A stretch of 64,000 nucleotides of DNA, from NCBI RefSeq assembly GCF_004115925.1, contig NZ_SDDX01000019.1, forward strand, positions 124,001 through 188,000, given 5' to 3'. The DNA comes from Lelliottia nimipressuralis (GTDB taxonomy: Bacteria; Pseudomonadota; Gammaproteobacteria; Enterobacterales; Enterobacteriaceae). The notes beneath the pieces were generated by a model, which was not told where the DNA came from, did not search any database, and was given only the letters and a program-made list of their open reading frames with translations. Positions 47,173 to 55,985 of this stretch are shown piece by piece (position 1 is the stretch's first letter; each line of letters starts with the position of its first letter). Position numbers and translations under genes: made by a program.

Positions 47173-47730
47173 TCATGAACAGCTTGTAGGGTAAATGAAT
47201 ACTGGATATCCACGAAACAGCGCAATGCTGTCCAGAATACGCGCGACCTGAATACCTGAAATCCCGAAAGCGGCGGTGATCGTCAGACACTCCTTCGTGA
47301 AATCATCCACACAGGTCAGGCACTTAATCCGGCGGCCGCTGGCAAGTGCATCCATGACAAAATCCATCGACCATGTCAGGTTCGGCGCATCCGGGCGAAG
47401 AAGCGGAAACCGTTCAGTCGCCAGACCCTTACGGCGGCGCCTGCGTTTTACACCCAGACCGTTAAGGTGATAGATGCGGTAAACGCGCTTGTGGTTGACG
47501 TGAAGGCCCTCCCGGCGCAATAACTGCCAGATGCGCCGGTAACCAAACCGGCGGCGTTCAAGTGCCAGCTCTGTGATGCGTAGAGACAGTTGTGCGTCAG
47601 CAGCCGGACGCTGAGCCGAATAACGGCAGGTTGAAAGTGACAGACCAGTCAGCCTGCAGGCACGGTGTTGCGACAAACCCGTTGTCTCACACATGACTTC
47701 CACGGCTTCCCGCTTCTGGTCTGTCGTCAA
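47173..47730 (-). pseudogene. IS3-family transposase OrfB, 3' truncated
   Basis: 185 residues instead of about 270-290. HTH_21 region (RRFGYRRIWQLLRREG) and the first DDE aspartate (LTWSMDFVMD) are present. The second Asp (TDQGPEF region) and the Glu are lost after FRGYP, where unrelated codons lead to a stop. Normally it is made by frameshift from orfA, which it overlaps by four bases. Confidence 0.85.
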
Positions 47731-48061
47731 AACTTTCGGCCCAGGGCCACCTGAAGCGCCTCCTTATCCAGCATGGCTTCAGCGAGTAGCTTCTTGAGAC
47801 GAGCGTTCTCCTCTTCAAGTGACTTGAGCCGCTTCACTTCGGGGACTTCCGTGCCACCGAACTTCTTACGCCAGGTGTAGAAGGTGGCGTTTGAAATGGC
47901 ATGCTTGCGGCAGAGTTCCCGGGCCGAAACCCCGGCTTCTGCCTCGCGGAGAATACTGATGATCTGTTCGTCGGAAAATCGCTTCTTCATGGGGATGTCC
48001 TCATGTGGCTTATGAAGACATTACTAACATCGCGGTGTATTAATCAACGGGGAGCAGGTCA
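47200..48061 (-). mobile_element. Truncated IS3-family insertion sequence
   Basis: Right part of an IS3-family element: the terminal sequence TGACCTGCTCCCCGTTGATTA (read on the minus strand from 48061), orfA, and the first two thirds of orfB. The other end is missing, so it cannot move by itself. The break is near 47205, where the OrfB sequence stops matching the family. Confidence 0.8.
47727..47990 (-). CDS. IS3-family transposase OrfA
   Basis: 87-residue intact DNA-binding half of the transposase: MKKRFSDEQIISILREAEAG, HTH KHAISNATFYTWRKKFGG and a leucine-zipper tail (RLKSLEEENARLKKLLAEA). Without full OrfB it is only a relic. Confidence 0.88.
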   Translation of the reverse strand: MKKRFSDEQIISILREAEAGVSARELCRKHAISNATFYTWRKKFGGTEVPEVKRLKSLEEENARLKKLLAEAMLDKEALQVALGRKF

Positions 48062-48200
48062 AGCGAATGAAGCAAGCTTGCAGAGCATCGTCGCTGCCTC
48101 TTTCGATGAGTCTGAAGAAGTGTTCCGTCAGGCAACACAAGGCGTCCAATACACTCTTATCGAATGGGATGGCAAACTTTTACAGCCCCAGTATATGTGA
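48062..48200 (+). pseudogene. C-terminal remnant of a gene cut by the IS
   Basis: Directly at the IS end an open plus-strand frame encodes about 46 residues with coding-like composition (...SIVAASFDESEEVFRQATQG, ending LLQPQYM) and a TGA stop at 48198. Its 5' part is missing on the other side of the IS. The product is not recognised. Confidence 0.45.
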
Positions 48201-48249
48201 TTACCCTTTTTCATCAGTGCCTATCATTCAGCCTTAACACCACATAGAA

Positions 48250-48276
48250 AACCCAATCTTTTGATTAGATTGGGTT
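48250..48276. terminator. Terminator after the RNA-ligase operon
   Basis: 10-bp perfect stem AACCCAATCT/AGATTGGGTT with T/A-rich flanks, usable in both directions. A second smaller ACCCAA/TTGGGT repeat lies at 48324-48345, just after the ligase stop. Confidence 0.75.
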
Positions 48277-48349
48277 ATTCTTATCTTTTTTTTCAGTATG
48301 CCGTTTGCTGTTGATTAGAGTATTACCCAACTGAATCATATTGGGTGGG

Positions 48350-49045
48350 TTAAATGTATTTTTCGTTGCTGACTCTGTTCCACTCGATCACTCGCTTACG
48401 CCAATGAATGTCAATGGCTTGGGTGAAATCGGGGCGAACCAGCTTAGCGCGAGCTTCGCACCACTCTGCTGACTCTCGGCGGACCACTATACCTTCCAGT
48501 GGTCCTTTTCGATAATGACTTTGCTGCGTGATGACTAATTGCTTAAGTGAATCTAGGGAAGTTTTTGTTTTGAGCAATTGCGGAACAGTAACCAAACCCA
48601 CGCTAGTGGCTAATGCATTACGGCGAGAGGTACTCCAGAAACGCCCCATAGCACGGTCATACACATCAAAGATCAGGAACCAATCTGGCAGTGATACATA
48701 ATCCAGAGAATGGCGCGCAGCGCACCATTCTCCGAACAATATTATGTTTGGTTTAAGCATTGAGTATAGTGAGTCAGTATGCTGTATCAACCACGATGGT
48801 AAGCGGGCAAACTGTCCAGTATAGGGCCCCGACAGATATTGACCTCTATTTTGGACTACTAAATTACCATTCGCGTCAAGCGAAAAGCCGACATTTGCAC
48901 CATCCAATTTTTCCTCTACCACAACTTCATCCGAAAGTAAGGATGCCACCTCACCGTGCGAAAGTACCTTATCATCGCGTGGTGAGCTATTACCCAGCCA
49001 AGCAAGGTGTGGGGTATGAGGAAAACGAAAGAATTTAGTAGTCAT
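48350..49045 (-). CDS. Rnl2-like RNA ligase / nucleotidyltransferase
   Basis: 231 residues with the covalent nucleotidyltransferase motifs in order: I EEKLDGANVG (adenylated Lys46), III LFGEWCAARHSLDY, IIIa FLIFDVYD, IV EGIVVRR, V KLVRPDF. This is the RNA_ligase (T4 Rnl2/REL1) pattern: it would seal RNA nicks, or transfer AMP. No C-terminal extra domain is present. Its ATG overlaps the stop of the PIN gene (TAATG), so the two are coupled. It is the last of three genes. Confidence 0.85.
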   Translation of the reverse strand: MTTKFFRFPHTPHLAWLGNSSPRDDKVLSHGEVASLLSDEVVVEEKLDGANVGFSLDANGNLVVQNRGQYLSGPYTGQFARLPSWLIQHTDSLYSMLKPNIILFGEWCAARHSLDYVSLPDWFLIFDVYDRAMGRFWSTSRRNALATSVGLVTVPQLLKTKTSLDSLKQLVITQQSHYRKGPLEGIVVRRESAEWCEARAKLVRPDFTQAIDIHWRKRVIEWNRVSNEKYI

Positions 49046-49584
49046 TAAGAAGCAACCTTTGAGCTATACCATTCATCGGGCAATAGTCTATGAAAACAAA
49101 GGCCTATTCCTCTTAATTGTTCTTCTGCTATGAACCAGTCAGTTTCTGCCCCATATACAATTGGTGGCACTTGGTCGAAAAGAATCTGTGCAGCCAGTGC
49201 ACAAGCAGCCCATTTTCTATCCTCTCGGTCTGATACCAGTGCTTCGTGCACAGGATCAAGCACCGCAATGTGCTCACCGTTTGCCTCAATCGAATTGATA
49301 GGTACATAAACGACCTGATTTCTATCTAACTTGTATTGCAAAACTTGCATGCCATATTCTTGCTCAAGAGAGTTGTAAGGCATGTTTCGTTCGTATTCGT
49401 CTCGTACTAGCCCTTCTTCATCTAGTACAATACTCTGCTCAGATTGTTCAAAAGAAGAAAGCCAGTCGTAAATTATTTCACGCAGCTCAATCTCACTTGG
49501 CATGGCTCTCACTGCTTGATTTGACAACTCAGAGACAGCACTTGCTGCGAGCATAACATTGGTATCAACTAGGTACATTACCAT
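49045..49584 (-). CDS. PIN-like ribonuclease domain protein
   Basis: 179 residues (177 if the second ATG at 49578 is used). The PIN pattern is visible: YLVDTNVMLAAS (first Asp), an internal acidic stretch, DREDRKWAACALAA (third acidic group) and GAETDWFIAEEQ (fourth Asp). PIN domains cut single-stranded or structured RNA such as tRNA with Mg2+. It overlaps the ATPase gene by up to 20 bases and the ligase gene by one. RNase activity is inferred from motifs. Confidence 0.75.
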   Translation of the reverse strand: MVMYLVDTNVMLAASAVSELSNQAVRAMPSEIELREIIYDWLSSFEQSEQSIVLDEEGLVRDEYERNMPYNSLEQEYGMQVLQYKLDRNQVVYVPINSIEANGEHIAVLDPVHEALVSDREDRKWAACALAAQILFDQVPPIVYGAETDWFIAEEQLRGIGLCFHRLLPDEWYSSKVAS

Positions 49585-50872
49585 CCCTCGCTCTTAATTC
49601 CTTTGCACGCTTAATGGCCAAGGCTGTCTGCTCTCTTGTCTCCCCCAGAGCATCTCCGAAGAAACCTTCTGGCCAGTTTTTCACACGACCAAAATCATCC
49701 AGCACTAAAGACCGCAGGTGTGCAGCTTTGCCTTCACGCTCAACAAAATACATTGCAGAATCTTTAGGGGTGATAAGTTGCTTAGCGATCAGTGTTTGCA
49801 TCCGTCGGAACAGGTGCTCAGAGTGCGTTTCGACGATGAACTGAACATTTCGCTGCTTGCTGATCTCTACAAACAGCTCAGCTAACACAGACTGTGCAAG
49901 CGGATGCAGATGTATCTCAGGCTCTTCAAGGATAATTGTGCTGCCACTTGGTGCGAAATAGGCGATTATCAAAACAGGTAAGACTTGTGAAATTCCGATA
50001 CCCACATCACGCAAATTTGCTTCTACACCATCACGGTGTACCACTAATTCATAACGTGTCGAACGGCCCAATTGTTTAACTTCCAACTTGTCGGCAACTT
50101 TCATCCGCACAAGCCACTTCGATACACCTTCAATAATGCGATTTTGGTCATCACCTTTCATTAAGGCGCTGGCTAGGAGCACATCAAGCGCGCGATGACC
50201 ATCACTACCCACCTCACCCGGATTAGACTTGTTCCAAACATAATCTCGTTCAGGTTTCCGGCGTAATGGGCCAAGATAGACGATATTTTCCAACTCACGG
50301 CGAATAGATAAACTCAAATCTTCAAGCAGTGCGCCATCGTGGCCCAATATTGCTATAGCTTCTGCAGACAACGATACCGAGCGCTCAGGACATAGGTGAC
50401 GACCTTTACCCCGCGGTTGACTCTCTTCATCAACCATAACCGAATAAGCGCCTCTATCGCGACGGATAGATTTAAACTGGCGTTGACCGGTGCTGACGCT
50501 CCATTCCTTGATGGTCACTCCACCTGCAGAATTTTGACCATAACTACAGGAAAAACTTCCGTTATTGATTCGGGAAGGTGAATGGGGCTGAAAGGTGAAG
50601 TTCAATGAAAATTGGCGAGCACCCGCAAAATTTTTGTGTAACACATCGTCAAAATCGCCAAAATTAAAGATATCGTTGACTTCATCGCCACCAAGGTTGA
50701 GATAAATGCTGCGATCGGGTGATTGTACGGTTTGCTTGAGTAGCAACAGACTTTGAATCAAAGTTGATTTGCCGGATGAGTTAGTGCCAAGCAACATTGT
50801 GACAGGCTTCAGGTCAATGTCACCTGTGTCTTGCCACGCCTTGAAATTTGTCAATCTTAGTCCGGTAAACAT
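49565..50872 (-). CDS. SMC/ABC-type AAA ATPase (DUF3696-like)
   Basis: 435 residues of the OLD/RecF-like AAA group. N-terminal LTNFKAWQDTG, Walker A GTNSSGKST (29-37), Walker B IILEEPEIHLHPL, D-loop/H-switch VETHSEHLFRRM, and a C-terminal tail like DUF3696. No TOPRIM is present. It is the first gene of the operon. In many defence systems such ATPases sense infection and switch on a nuclease; that role here is inferred. Confidence 0.85.
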   Translation of the reverse strand: MFTGLRLTNFKAWQDTGDIDLKPVTMLLGTNSSGKSTLIQSLLLLKQTVQSPDRSIYLNLGGDEVNDIFNFGDFDDVLHKNFAGARQFSLNFTFQPHSPSRINNGSFSCSYGQNSAGGVTIKEWSVSTGQRQFKSIRRDRGAYSVMVDEESQPRGKGRHLCPERSVSLSAEAIAILGHDGALLEDLSLSIRRELENIVYLGPLRRKPERDYVWNKSNPGEVGSDGHRALDVLLASALMKGDDQNRIIEGVSKWLVRMKVADKLEVKQLGRSTRYELVVHRDGVEANLRDVGIGISQVLPVLIIAYFAPSGSTIILEEPEIHLHPLAQSVLAELFVEISKQRNVQFIVETHSEHLFRRMQTLIAKQLITPKDSAMYFVEREGKAAHLRSLVLDDFGRVKNWPEGFFGDALGETREQTALAIKRAKELRARDGNVPS

Positions 50873-50999
50873 CAGTATAATTCTCCAGTTTCTGATTTAT
50901 CCCACACTGCATGCAATAGACATTGGATTCGGTATTATTTTACTTTTCTGGTCATATTACTACCTATCAAGAAATGCGTATTCGTGAGCTGGCCCAGCC

Positions 51000-51121
51000 A
51001 TCTCCGACAGCTTTTATAGCTTAAGTTAACGATCCGCTGTCGTCGGTATACTTTCGGGGAGTGATAACCTAGCGCACTATGCAGGTGATTTTCTTTGTAA
51101 TGCGTGAATGTTACTACTGGT
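51000..51121 (-). pseudogene. Remnant of an IS3-family OrfB C-terminus
   Basis: Translation on the minus strand gives THYKENHLHSALGYHSP and onward, the typical final block of IS3-family OrfB (HSALGY.SP). Only about 40 codons remain. It belongs to a different element from that at 47200-48061. Confidence 0.7.
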
Positions 51122-51122
51122 T

Positions 51123-51490
51123 AATTTTCCAACTCCACTCCATTCAGTTTGCACGTTCCGATTAGGCTGTGCAGCAGCGGTCCCCCGCTCACCACCGTGC
51201 CACCGTGGTTATAGCTGAAGAACAGGAAGTTTTTACGCCCAGACTGATCGCCTGTCGGGTATTTTCAGCGATGTTGTTATCTGCCTCCGCCCAGCCATCG
51301 TCTGCATAGTACATCAATAACAGCCACTGGTTCAGAGCATACACGAACACTTTTACCAGCTCAGAGGGTCGTGATAGGGCTTTCATATTTTCACGCAGCC
51401 AGCTTTCCAAGGATTTCAGCAGTGGTTTAGCTATCTGCTGACGTTCGGCAAGGCTCTGCTCTGCCGGTAGTATCCTTATGGGCAGCGTGG
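51123..51490 (-). pseudogene. IS66-family transposase remnant
   Basis: Frames matching TnpC of IS66: SLAERQQIAKPLLKSLESWL, then YALNQWLLLMYYADDGWAEADNNIAE, then after a frameshift GRKNFLFFSYNHGG and SLIGTCKLNGVE. The C-terminal end only; broken and inactive. Confidence 0.75.
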
Positions 51491-51576
51491 CAAGGGATGA
51501 ATAGCGGGGCCGCTATGCGTTAGCGGAAGATGATTCGTGGTATTCAGTCTCTGTAGACCACCGGAATTAAGGAATA

Positions 51577-52266
51577 TCAGCCCTGACTGGAGCCGAATGA
51601 GCGTTCGGTACAACTGTAGCGTTTAGTACGATGTTTTGCCATGTAGCTCAGACGGAAAGTCAGTGCATCCACTTTCTTTCTGAAATCCGGCTTATTGATT
51701 TCCAGAAAAGCCAGGGGGTTACCCGGGAAATGGACTAACGTCAGATATTCAGACCAGTCTCGTTTCTTCATCGCACTCAGCCAGGCGTTTTGAATCAGGG
51801 ATGCCAGACCTTTCCCTTGTTCATCGTAGCTTCCCAGAGCATTGAACGTGTCGGTGTTGACGAGGAGAGCCAAGTGGTAGTGCTTCTTGCCATCCGGTTC
51901 AGGCTGCTCCAACACCCATACATAGCGCACTGAAGTGCGATGGCAGCGTTTACCTCCCCGGGCTTTTTGGTGTCGGTAAGCGACTATCTGAGCTTTCAGC
52001 GAGTCGATAAAACGGGACAGTAACCCTTGGCTTAAATCTGCATCACTGGTAACGCTGTCGCCCACATCACCGTCTTCCGGTAAGTGCAAATCCACCCTGA
52101 TAACTGTGGTTTGTGGATGCTCCTTCAGTGCGTGGCAGAGCACTTCAGCGATTCTTTGTAGATAAGCCACATTGAAAGGTGCCTGGCTTGGGTCGAGCTT
52201 CATAGGGTTAGTATTATTGAATATGAACACAGTGGTTTCCTCCACCTGTCGAGGAACGGCAGGCAT
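51577..52266 (-). CDS. Inovirus Gp2-like / YagK-YfjJ domain protein
   Basis: 229 residues resembling proteins of P4-like and CP4 elements annotated as inovirus Gp2 or YagK/YfjJ. Features are the conserved RVDLHLPED start of the domain, the central WVLEQPEPDGKKHYHLALLVN (an HxH-type pattern as in replication proteins) and the C-terminal RLSYMAKHRTKRYS. It is located downstream of alpA as in CP4-57. The function is not established; a replication or satellite-phage role is possible. Confidence 0.75.
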   Translation of the reverse strand: MPAVPRQVEETTVFIFNNTNPMKLDPSQAPFNVAYLQRIAEVLCHALKEHPQTTVIRVDLHLPEDGDVGDSVTSDADLSQGLLSRFIDSLKAQIVAYRHQKARGGKRCHRTSVRYVWVLEQPEPDGKKHYHLALLVNTDTFNALGSYDEQGKGLASLIQNAWLSAMKKRDWSEYLTLVHFPGNPLAFLEINKPDFRKKVDALTFRLSYMAKHRTKRYSCTERSFGSSQG

Positions 52267-52569
52267 GGTGCTGCTGTCCCGTAAAACAGGCTTGCTAATG
52301 GTTTGGTTGGGGGAATAGGGGGGATGATGTTCTTAGTTGATTAACCAGCGACTGTCATAGCTGCACAGCATCATTAACACCAGAAGTGTTAGCAACTGAT
52401 TATATTGAAGTAATATATTACCTATCCGACATTATCATCATTCAGAGAAACCTTTTGGTATAAGGCTTAACTGATTGTTTTACCGTCAATAATCACTCCG
52501 AAGTTAGTTGTCCCCTATAACAGGCATTTGCAATGGAACAACGATGTTTCCTACCAATACTTCAGTAGG
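52267..52569. other. AT-rich gap
   Basis: About 300 bases between two minus-strand genes. I see no gene, RNA or clear hairpin in it. Confidence 0.5.
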
Positions 52570-53163
52570 TTAAATCAGTGGATCGACAACTGTGCGATAC
52601 GCGAAAGTAACGTATTCATCCATTACGCTAGTTATCATCAGATTCTCCTCCTGCCGCCCGATGATCCAGTTGCAAAGCTCCTCATAGGAGCTGCGCTTCA
52701 GATTGTCGGTCCAGTCATCAAGACCATTTCCCAGCATCAAATCGTACCAGCACAACCAGACCATCTTTAGACGCAGTTCAGTGCCACTGAACTGCCGAAA
52801 AAAACTGATGAGCTTATTTGCCAGAGGACGCTGTTTTAACCGCACGCACTCAGACAGCAAAATCCCCTCCAGCATGGGATGGTGAGCCAGCAAGTGTTCC
52901 TGGGTAAATAAACTGACTCTCAGGTCATAATTAACAGTCAGTGGGGTTGCTGCTCTGCCATAAATAATCCGATGTAGGCATTGGGGGACGATGGCAATAA
53001 CCTCTTCCTCTCCTGGAAACTTAAGGCTGCCAACCGTCAGAGTGTGATGGTGATATATATTCTGATGACACATACCCGATCTGACCGTCAGCTTCGTAAA
53101 ATCTGTCAGCCAGGTCTGGTAGTATTTATACAGCTCCTCGTAGCGTGGTTTGTAGTCTTTCAT
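52570..53163 (-). CDS. Hypothetical protein downstream of alpA
   Basis: 197 residues, start MKDYKPRYEELYKYYQTWLT, rich in aromatic residues, no signal peptide or membrane segment. It follows the AlpA gene by 96 bases in the same direction, as small unknown proteins do in CP4-57-like elements. No motif is recognised. Confidence 0.65.
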   Translation of the reverse strand: MKDYKPRYEELYKYYQTWLTDFTKLTVRSGMCHQNIYHHHTLTVGSLKFPGEEEVIAIVPQCLHRIIYGRAATPLTVNYDLRVSLFTQEHLLAHHPMLEGILLSECVRLKQRPLANKLISFFRQFSGTELRLKMVWLCWYDLMLGNGLDDWTDNLKRSSYEELCNWIIGRQEENLMITSVMDEYVTFAYRTVVDPLI

Positions 53164-53259
53164 GATTTATATTCCTTAGGGTTTAAATTACAGGCAGAAG
53201 AAAACCGCCGGAGATACCGGAAAGTTATTAGCCTGCTGAGGGATTACTCGGGTTGGAGG

Positions 53260-53466
53260 TTATTTACGGGACTGGTCGACGCGTTCCTGGAGCCAGGCTT
53301 CCACTCCACTTTTCAGCCATCGGGAACTTCGCCCTAGTTTGATAGGTTTAGGAAAGGAACCATCTTTAATGAGCTTATAAATCCACTTGTCTGTCATCTG
53401 AAGAAGCGTTGTGATAAATACCATGTCAACGAGCTGGTCTTCGGTAAGTAGGGTAGGGGTATTCAT
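53260..53466 (-). CDS. alpA: AlpA-family excision regulator
   Basis: 68-residue MerR-like winged HTH: LLQMTDKWIYKLIKDGSFPKPIKLG then RSSRWLKSGVEAWLQERV, the family signature. In CP4-57 AlpA activates the integrase gene and prophage excision. Here the integrase is 23 kb away at the other end of the island, so AlpA may come from a different element. Confidence 0.92.
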   Translation of the reverse strand: MNTPTLLTEDQLVDMVFITTLLQMTDKWIYKLIKDGSFPKPIKLGRSSRWLKSGVEAWLQERVDQSRK

Positions 53467-53940
53467 GATTTATCTCTCCGGTTTTGAAAGGTAAGCCGGA
53501 TTAGTGAGGTTTGATAACGACGACTGCTCCGGGACATATCCATGTGGAGATACGTAAAAAAAACGAGTTATATTTACCTCTGTTTCTGCCTTGGCATCAA
53601 TGCTGGAGTTTTTCAAAAATAGAAGATAATGAAGTGTTATTTCTTGGGCTGTGATTTTTCACGCCAGATCAAATTAACCGCTATGTATAGTGGAAATGGT
53701 TAAAAATATAAATGAAGTAATGTAAGATTATTGTAGGCTGATAAAGGCTGCAATAATTTCTGTATAACTTTGAAGAGAGAATGGCAATCATCATCCTCAT
53801 TTACATATGTAAGCCACATCACATAATTGTCATTTCCCCCTGGATCTTACACATGAAAGTTATTGATATACAGCATGATGTTATGCTAAAAGTCATTAAT
53901 TCACTGTAAATCACTTAGTGATATCAAGGAGGGTGCTGGT
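53467..53940. other. AT-rich divergent promoter region
   Basis: 474 bases between alpA and the divergent gene at 53941. AT-rich, with no gene seen. It must hold the alpA promoter and that of the plus-strand gene, which has a good AAGGAGGG ribosome site at 53926-53933. Confidence 0.55.
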
Positions 53941-54825
53941 ATGGTTAAGCTAGTGGGAAATGAGAGTAGTAAGATACGGAATCTTGAAAACAAACTCATT
54001 GCGCATGGTTATCATTTTCAGTCTAATGGGATAGGTAAAGATTACCGAGCATATCAGGTGAGGGTTTTCAATTATCTTATTTCATTGAATATTCCAGAGC
54101 AGGAAATCAATGCTTTCTTTGCTAAAGTAGATAATAGCTATACAAGTGGCTTTCCATCCGAAAATGAACTGGATTGGTACCGTAATGATCCACGAGCAAG
54201 CTTGTGGTTGGTCTGTGTATTATATGAAAAATTAAAATCAGAAACTCCTGAATACAATAGCGGTTTTTTATCCCCTGTGTCATTACAACCCAGTCATGAT
54301 GTAAGAATTGATGCGATACGTCGCTGCATGGATGAATGGCCTATACTTTATATAACACAGTCTGACTTTATGAAGGATCAAAGTATTGAGTGGGCTGGGT
54401 TACTTGATCAACATGATTTATTCAGAAGTGTTAGATCCAGTAAAGTTGATGTCTGTTCCTGGTTAAGGGATTACTTAAAGGGGAATACATCAATAGGTCT
54501 GAAACGTATTTGTGGTAATTCTCCCGAGGAAATAATGTCCTGGTGCTATGCTAGTTACTTTATGTGGAGAAAAAACAACCTGCATTCTCCGGATTCTGTC
54601 GAGTTGTTCATTAGAAAGTTTAAGAGCGCCTGGTCTACACAGAAGAACAGGAATAAAAATAAAGAAGAGAAAAAACTTGTGACAATGAGTGTAAATATCT
54701 CTCAGCAAGCTCATGATATGCTGAGAGATATGTCTATAAAAGATACGATGTCAAATAACGCAATTATAGAGAGTGCCATTCTTAGGCTATATAAAAGTAA
54801 AAATACAAAAGAACATTCCAAATAA
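53941..54825 (+). CDS. Hypothetical protein with RHH-like C-terminus
   Basis: 294 residues, low GC, not recognised. The last 50 residues (VTMSVNISQQAHDMLRDMSI, then a helix NNAIIESAILRLY) look like a ribbon-helix-helix DNA-binding domain joined to a Lys/Asn linker (RNKNKEEKK). The N-terminal 230 residues have several Trp/Tyr-rich helices. The ribosome site AGGAGGG is strong. A regulator or plasmid-type partition/replication role is possible but not shown. Confidence 0.7.
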   Translation: MVKLVGNESSKIRNLENKLIAHGYHFQSNGIGKDYRAYQVRVFNYLISLNIPEQEINAFFAKVDNSYTSGFPSENELDWYRNDPRASLWLVCVLYEKLKSETPEYNSGFLSPVSLQPSHDVRIDAIRRCMDEWPILYITQSDFMKDQSIEWAGLLDQHDLFRSVRSSKVDVCSWLRDYLKGNTSIGLKRICGNSPEEIMSWCYASYFMWRKNNLHSPDSVELFIRKFKSAWSTQKNRNKNKEEKKLVTMSVNISQQAHDMLRDMSIKDTMSNNAIIESAILRLYKSKNTKEHSK

Positions 54826-54854
54826 TTTCAGACAGATATTATCTCAGTGAATCA

Positions 54855-54891
54855 CCCGCATCCTTTACCGGATTGCGGGGCTTGTTATTTT
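54855..54891 (+). terminator. Rho-independent terminator
   Basis: Stem CCCGCA.TCC/GGA.TGCGGG followed by TTATTTTT, 30 bases after the hypothetical gene and before the GTPase gene. Confidence 0.75.
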
Positions 54892-54909
54892 TCACGCTGA
54901 GATCTTCGT

Positions 54910-55785
54910 ATGCAAAAGTTGGACGGCCTTAAGGCCTTTGAGCAACCGCTAGCTTCACTGCCACACTTGCTTCGCAACCTTATCCTTGCACGTCTTCGCA
55001 GTCTCACTCAGTACGAGCCGGTAATCGGCATCATGGGTAAAACCGGAGCGGGTAAGTCGTCGCTCTGTAACGCGCTGTTCCAGGGAGAGGTAACACCTGT
55101 GAGCAATGTTGAAGCCTGTACCCGCGACGTGCTGCGCTTCCGGCTCAGCAGTGGCTCTCACAGCCTGTTATTGGTCGACTTACCGGGAGTGGGGGAAAGT
55201 AAGGAACGTGACGAGGAGTACACCACGTTATACCGCCGGATCTTGCCCGAACTGGATTTAGTGCTTTGGGTTATCAAAACCGATGACCGGGCACTGTCGG
55301 TGGATGAACACTTCTATCGCAAGGTGATGCTGGCGTATCAGCAGAGGGTTCTGTTCGTGGTTAATCAGGCTGACAAGGCCGAACCCTGCCATCAGTGGAA
55401 TACCACCAGCAATACACCCTCTCATAGCCAACTGTCGACAATTGAGGCCAAGCGGAGCGCGGTGCAGAAGCTCTTCCTGCCGCACCATCCAGTCAGTGTT
55501 GTATCGGCCCGAACGGGTTGGGGGCTGGATGCGATGGTAGAGATGATGATGCGCAGCCTGCCTGACCGGGCCACCAGCCCACTGACAACACAACTGCACG
55601 GAAGGCTCTGCACCGAGCCGGTAAAAAAGCAGGCATGCGAGCGCTTTGGTCATGCCGTGGATGAAATTATTGGCACTGTAGAGTCATCATCTTTTCTGCC
55701 AGCGCCTGTAAGGGCTGTGATTCGGACGGTGCGAGAAGCTGTGGTGACCGTTGCCCGTGCCGTCTGGGATTGGATTTTCTTCTGA
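54910..55785 (+). CDS. YfjP/YeeP-type GTPase
   Basis: 291 residues, full length for the CP4-57 YfjP family. G1 GIMGKTGAGKSSLCNALF (43-51 P-loop), G3 LLVDLPGVGES, G4 VVNQADK. Related to the Era/EngA superfamily; the role in prophage-like islands is unknown. It has a C-terminal amphipathic/hydrophobic tail ending in AVWDWIFF, which could touch membrane. Confidence 0.9.
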   Translation: MQKLDGLKAFEQPLASLPHLLRNLILARLRSLTQYEPVIGIMGKTGAGKSSLCNALFQGEVTPVSNVEACTRDVLRFRLSSGSHSLLLVDLPGVGESKERDEEYTTLYRRILPELDLVLWVIKTDDRALSVDEHFYRKVMLAYQQRVLFVVNQADKAEPCHQWNTTSNTPSHSQLSTIEAKRSAVQKLFLPHHPVSVVSARTGWGLDAMVEMMMRSLPDRATSPLTTQLHGRLCTEPVKKQACERFGHAVDEIIGTVESSSFLPAPVRAVIRTVREAVVTVARAVWDWIFF

Positions 55786-55985
55786 CAAACCGCTTAATGC
55801 GGACACTCCCTGTCCTCCCATAGCTCAATTAATGAGCTACAAATCTATCAATCAGGCGCAACGGCGCATCACGCCTGAAATCCACGCTTTGAAAAAATAC
55901 GCCTTCCCCTGTCCATACCCTGTCCGACCCCTTCGTTACACTAATCACTTAATTTTCAGCCTGTTAACGGGATGGAGAAAATCTA

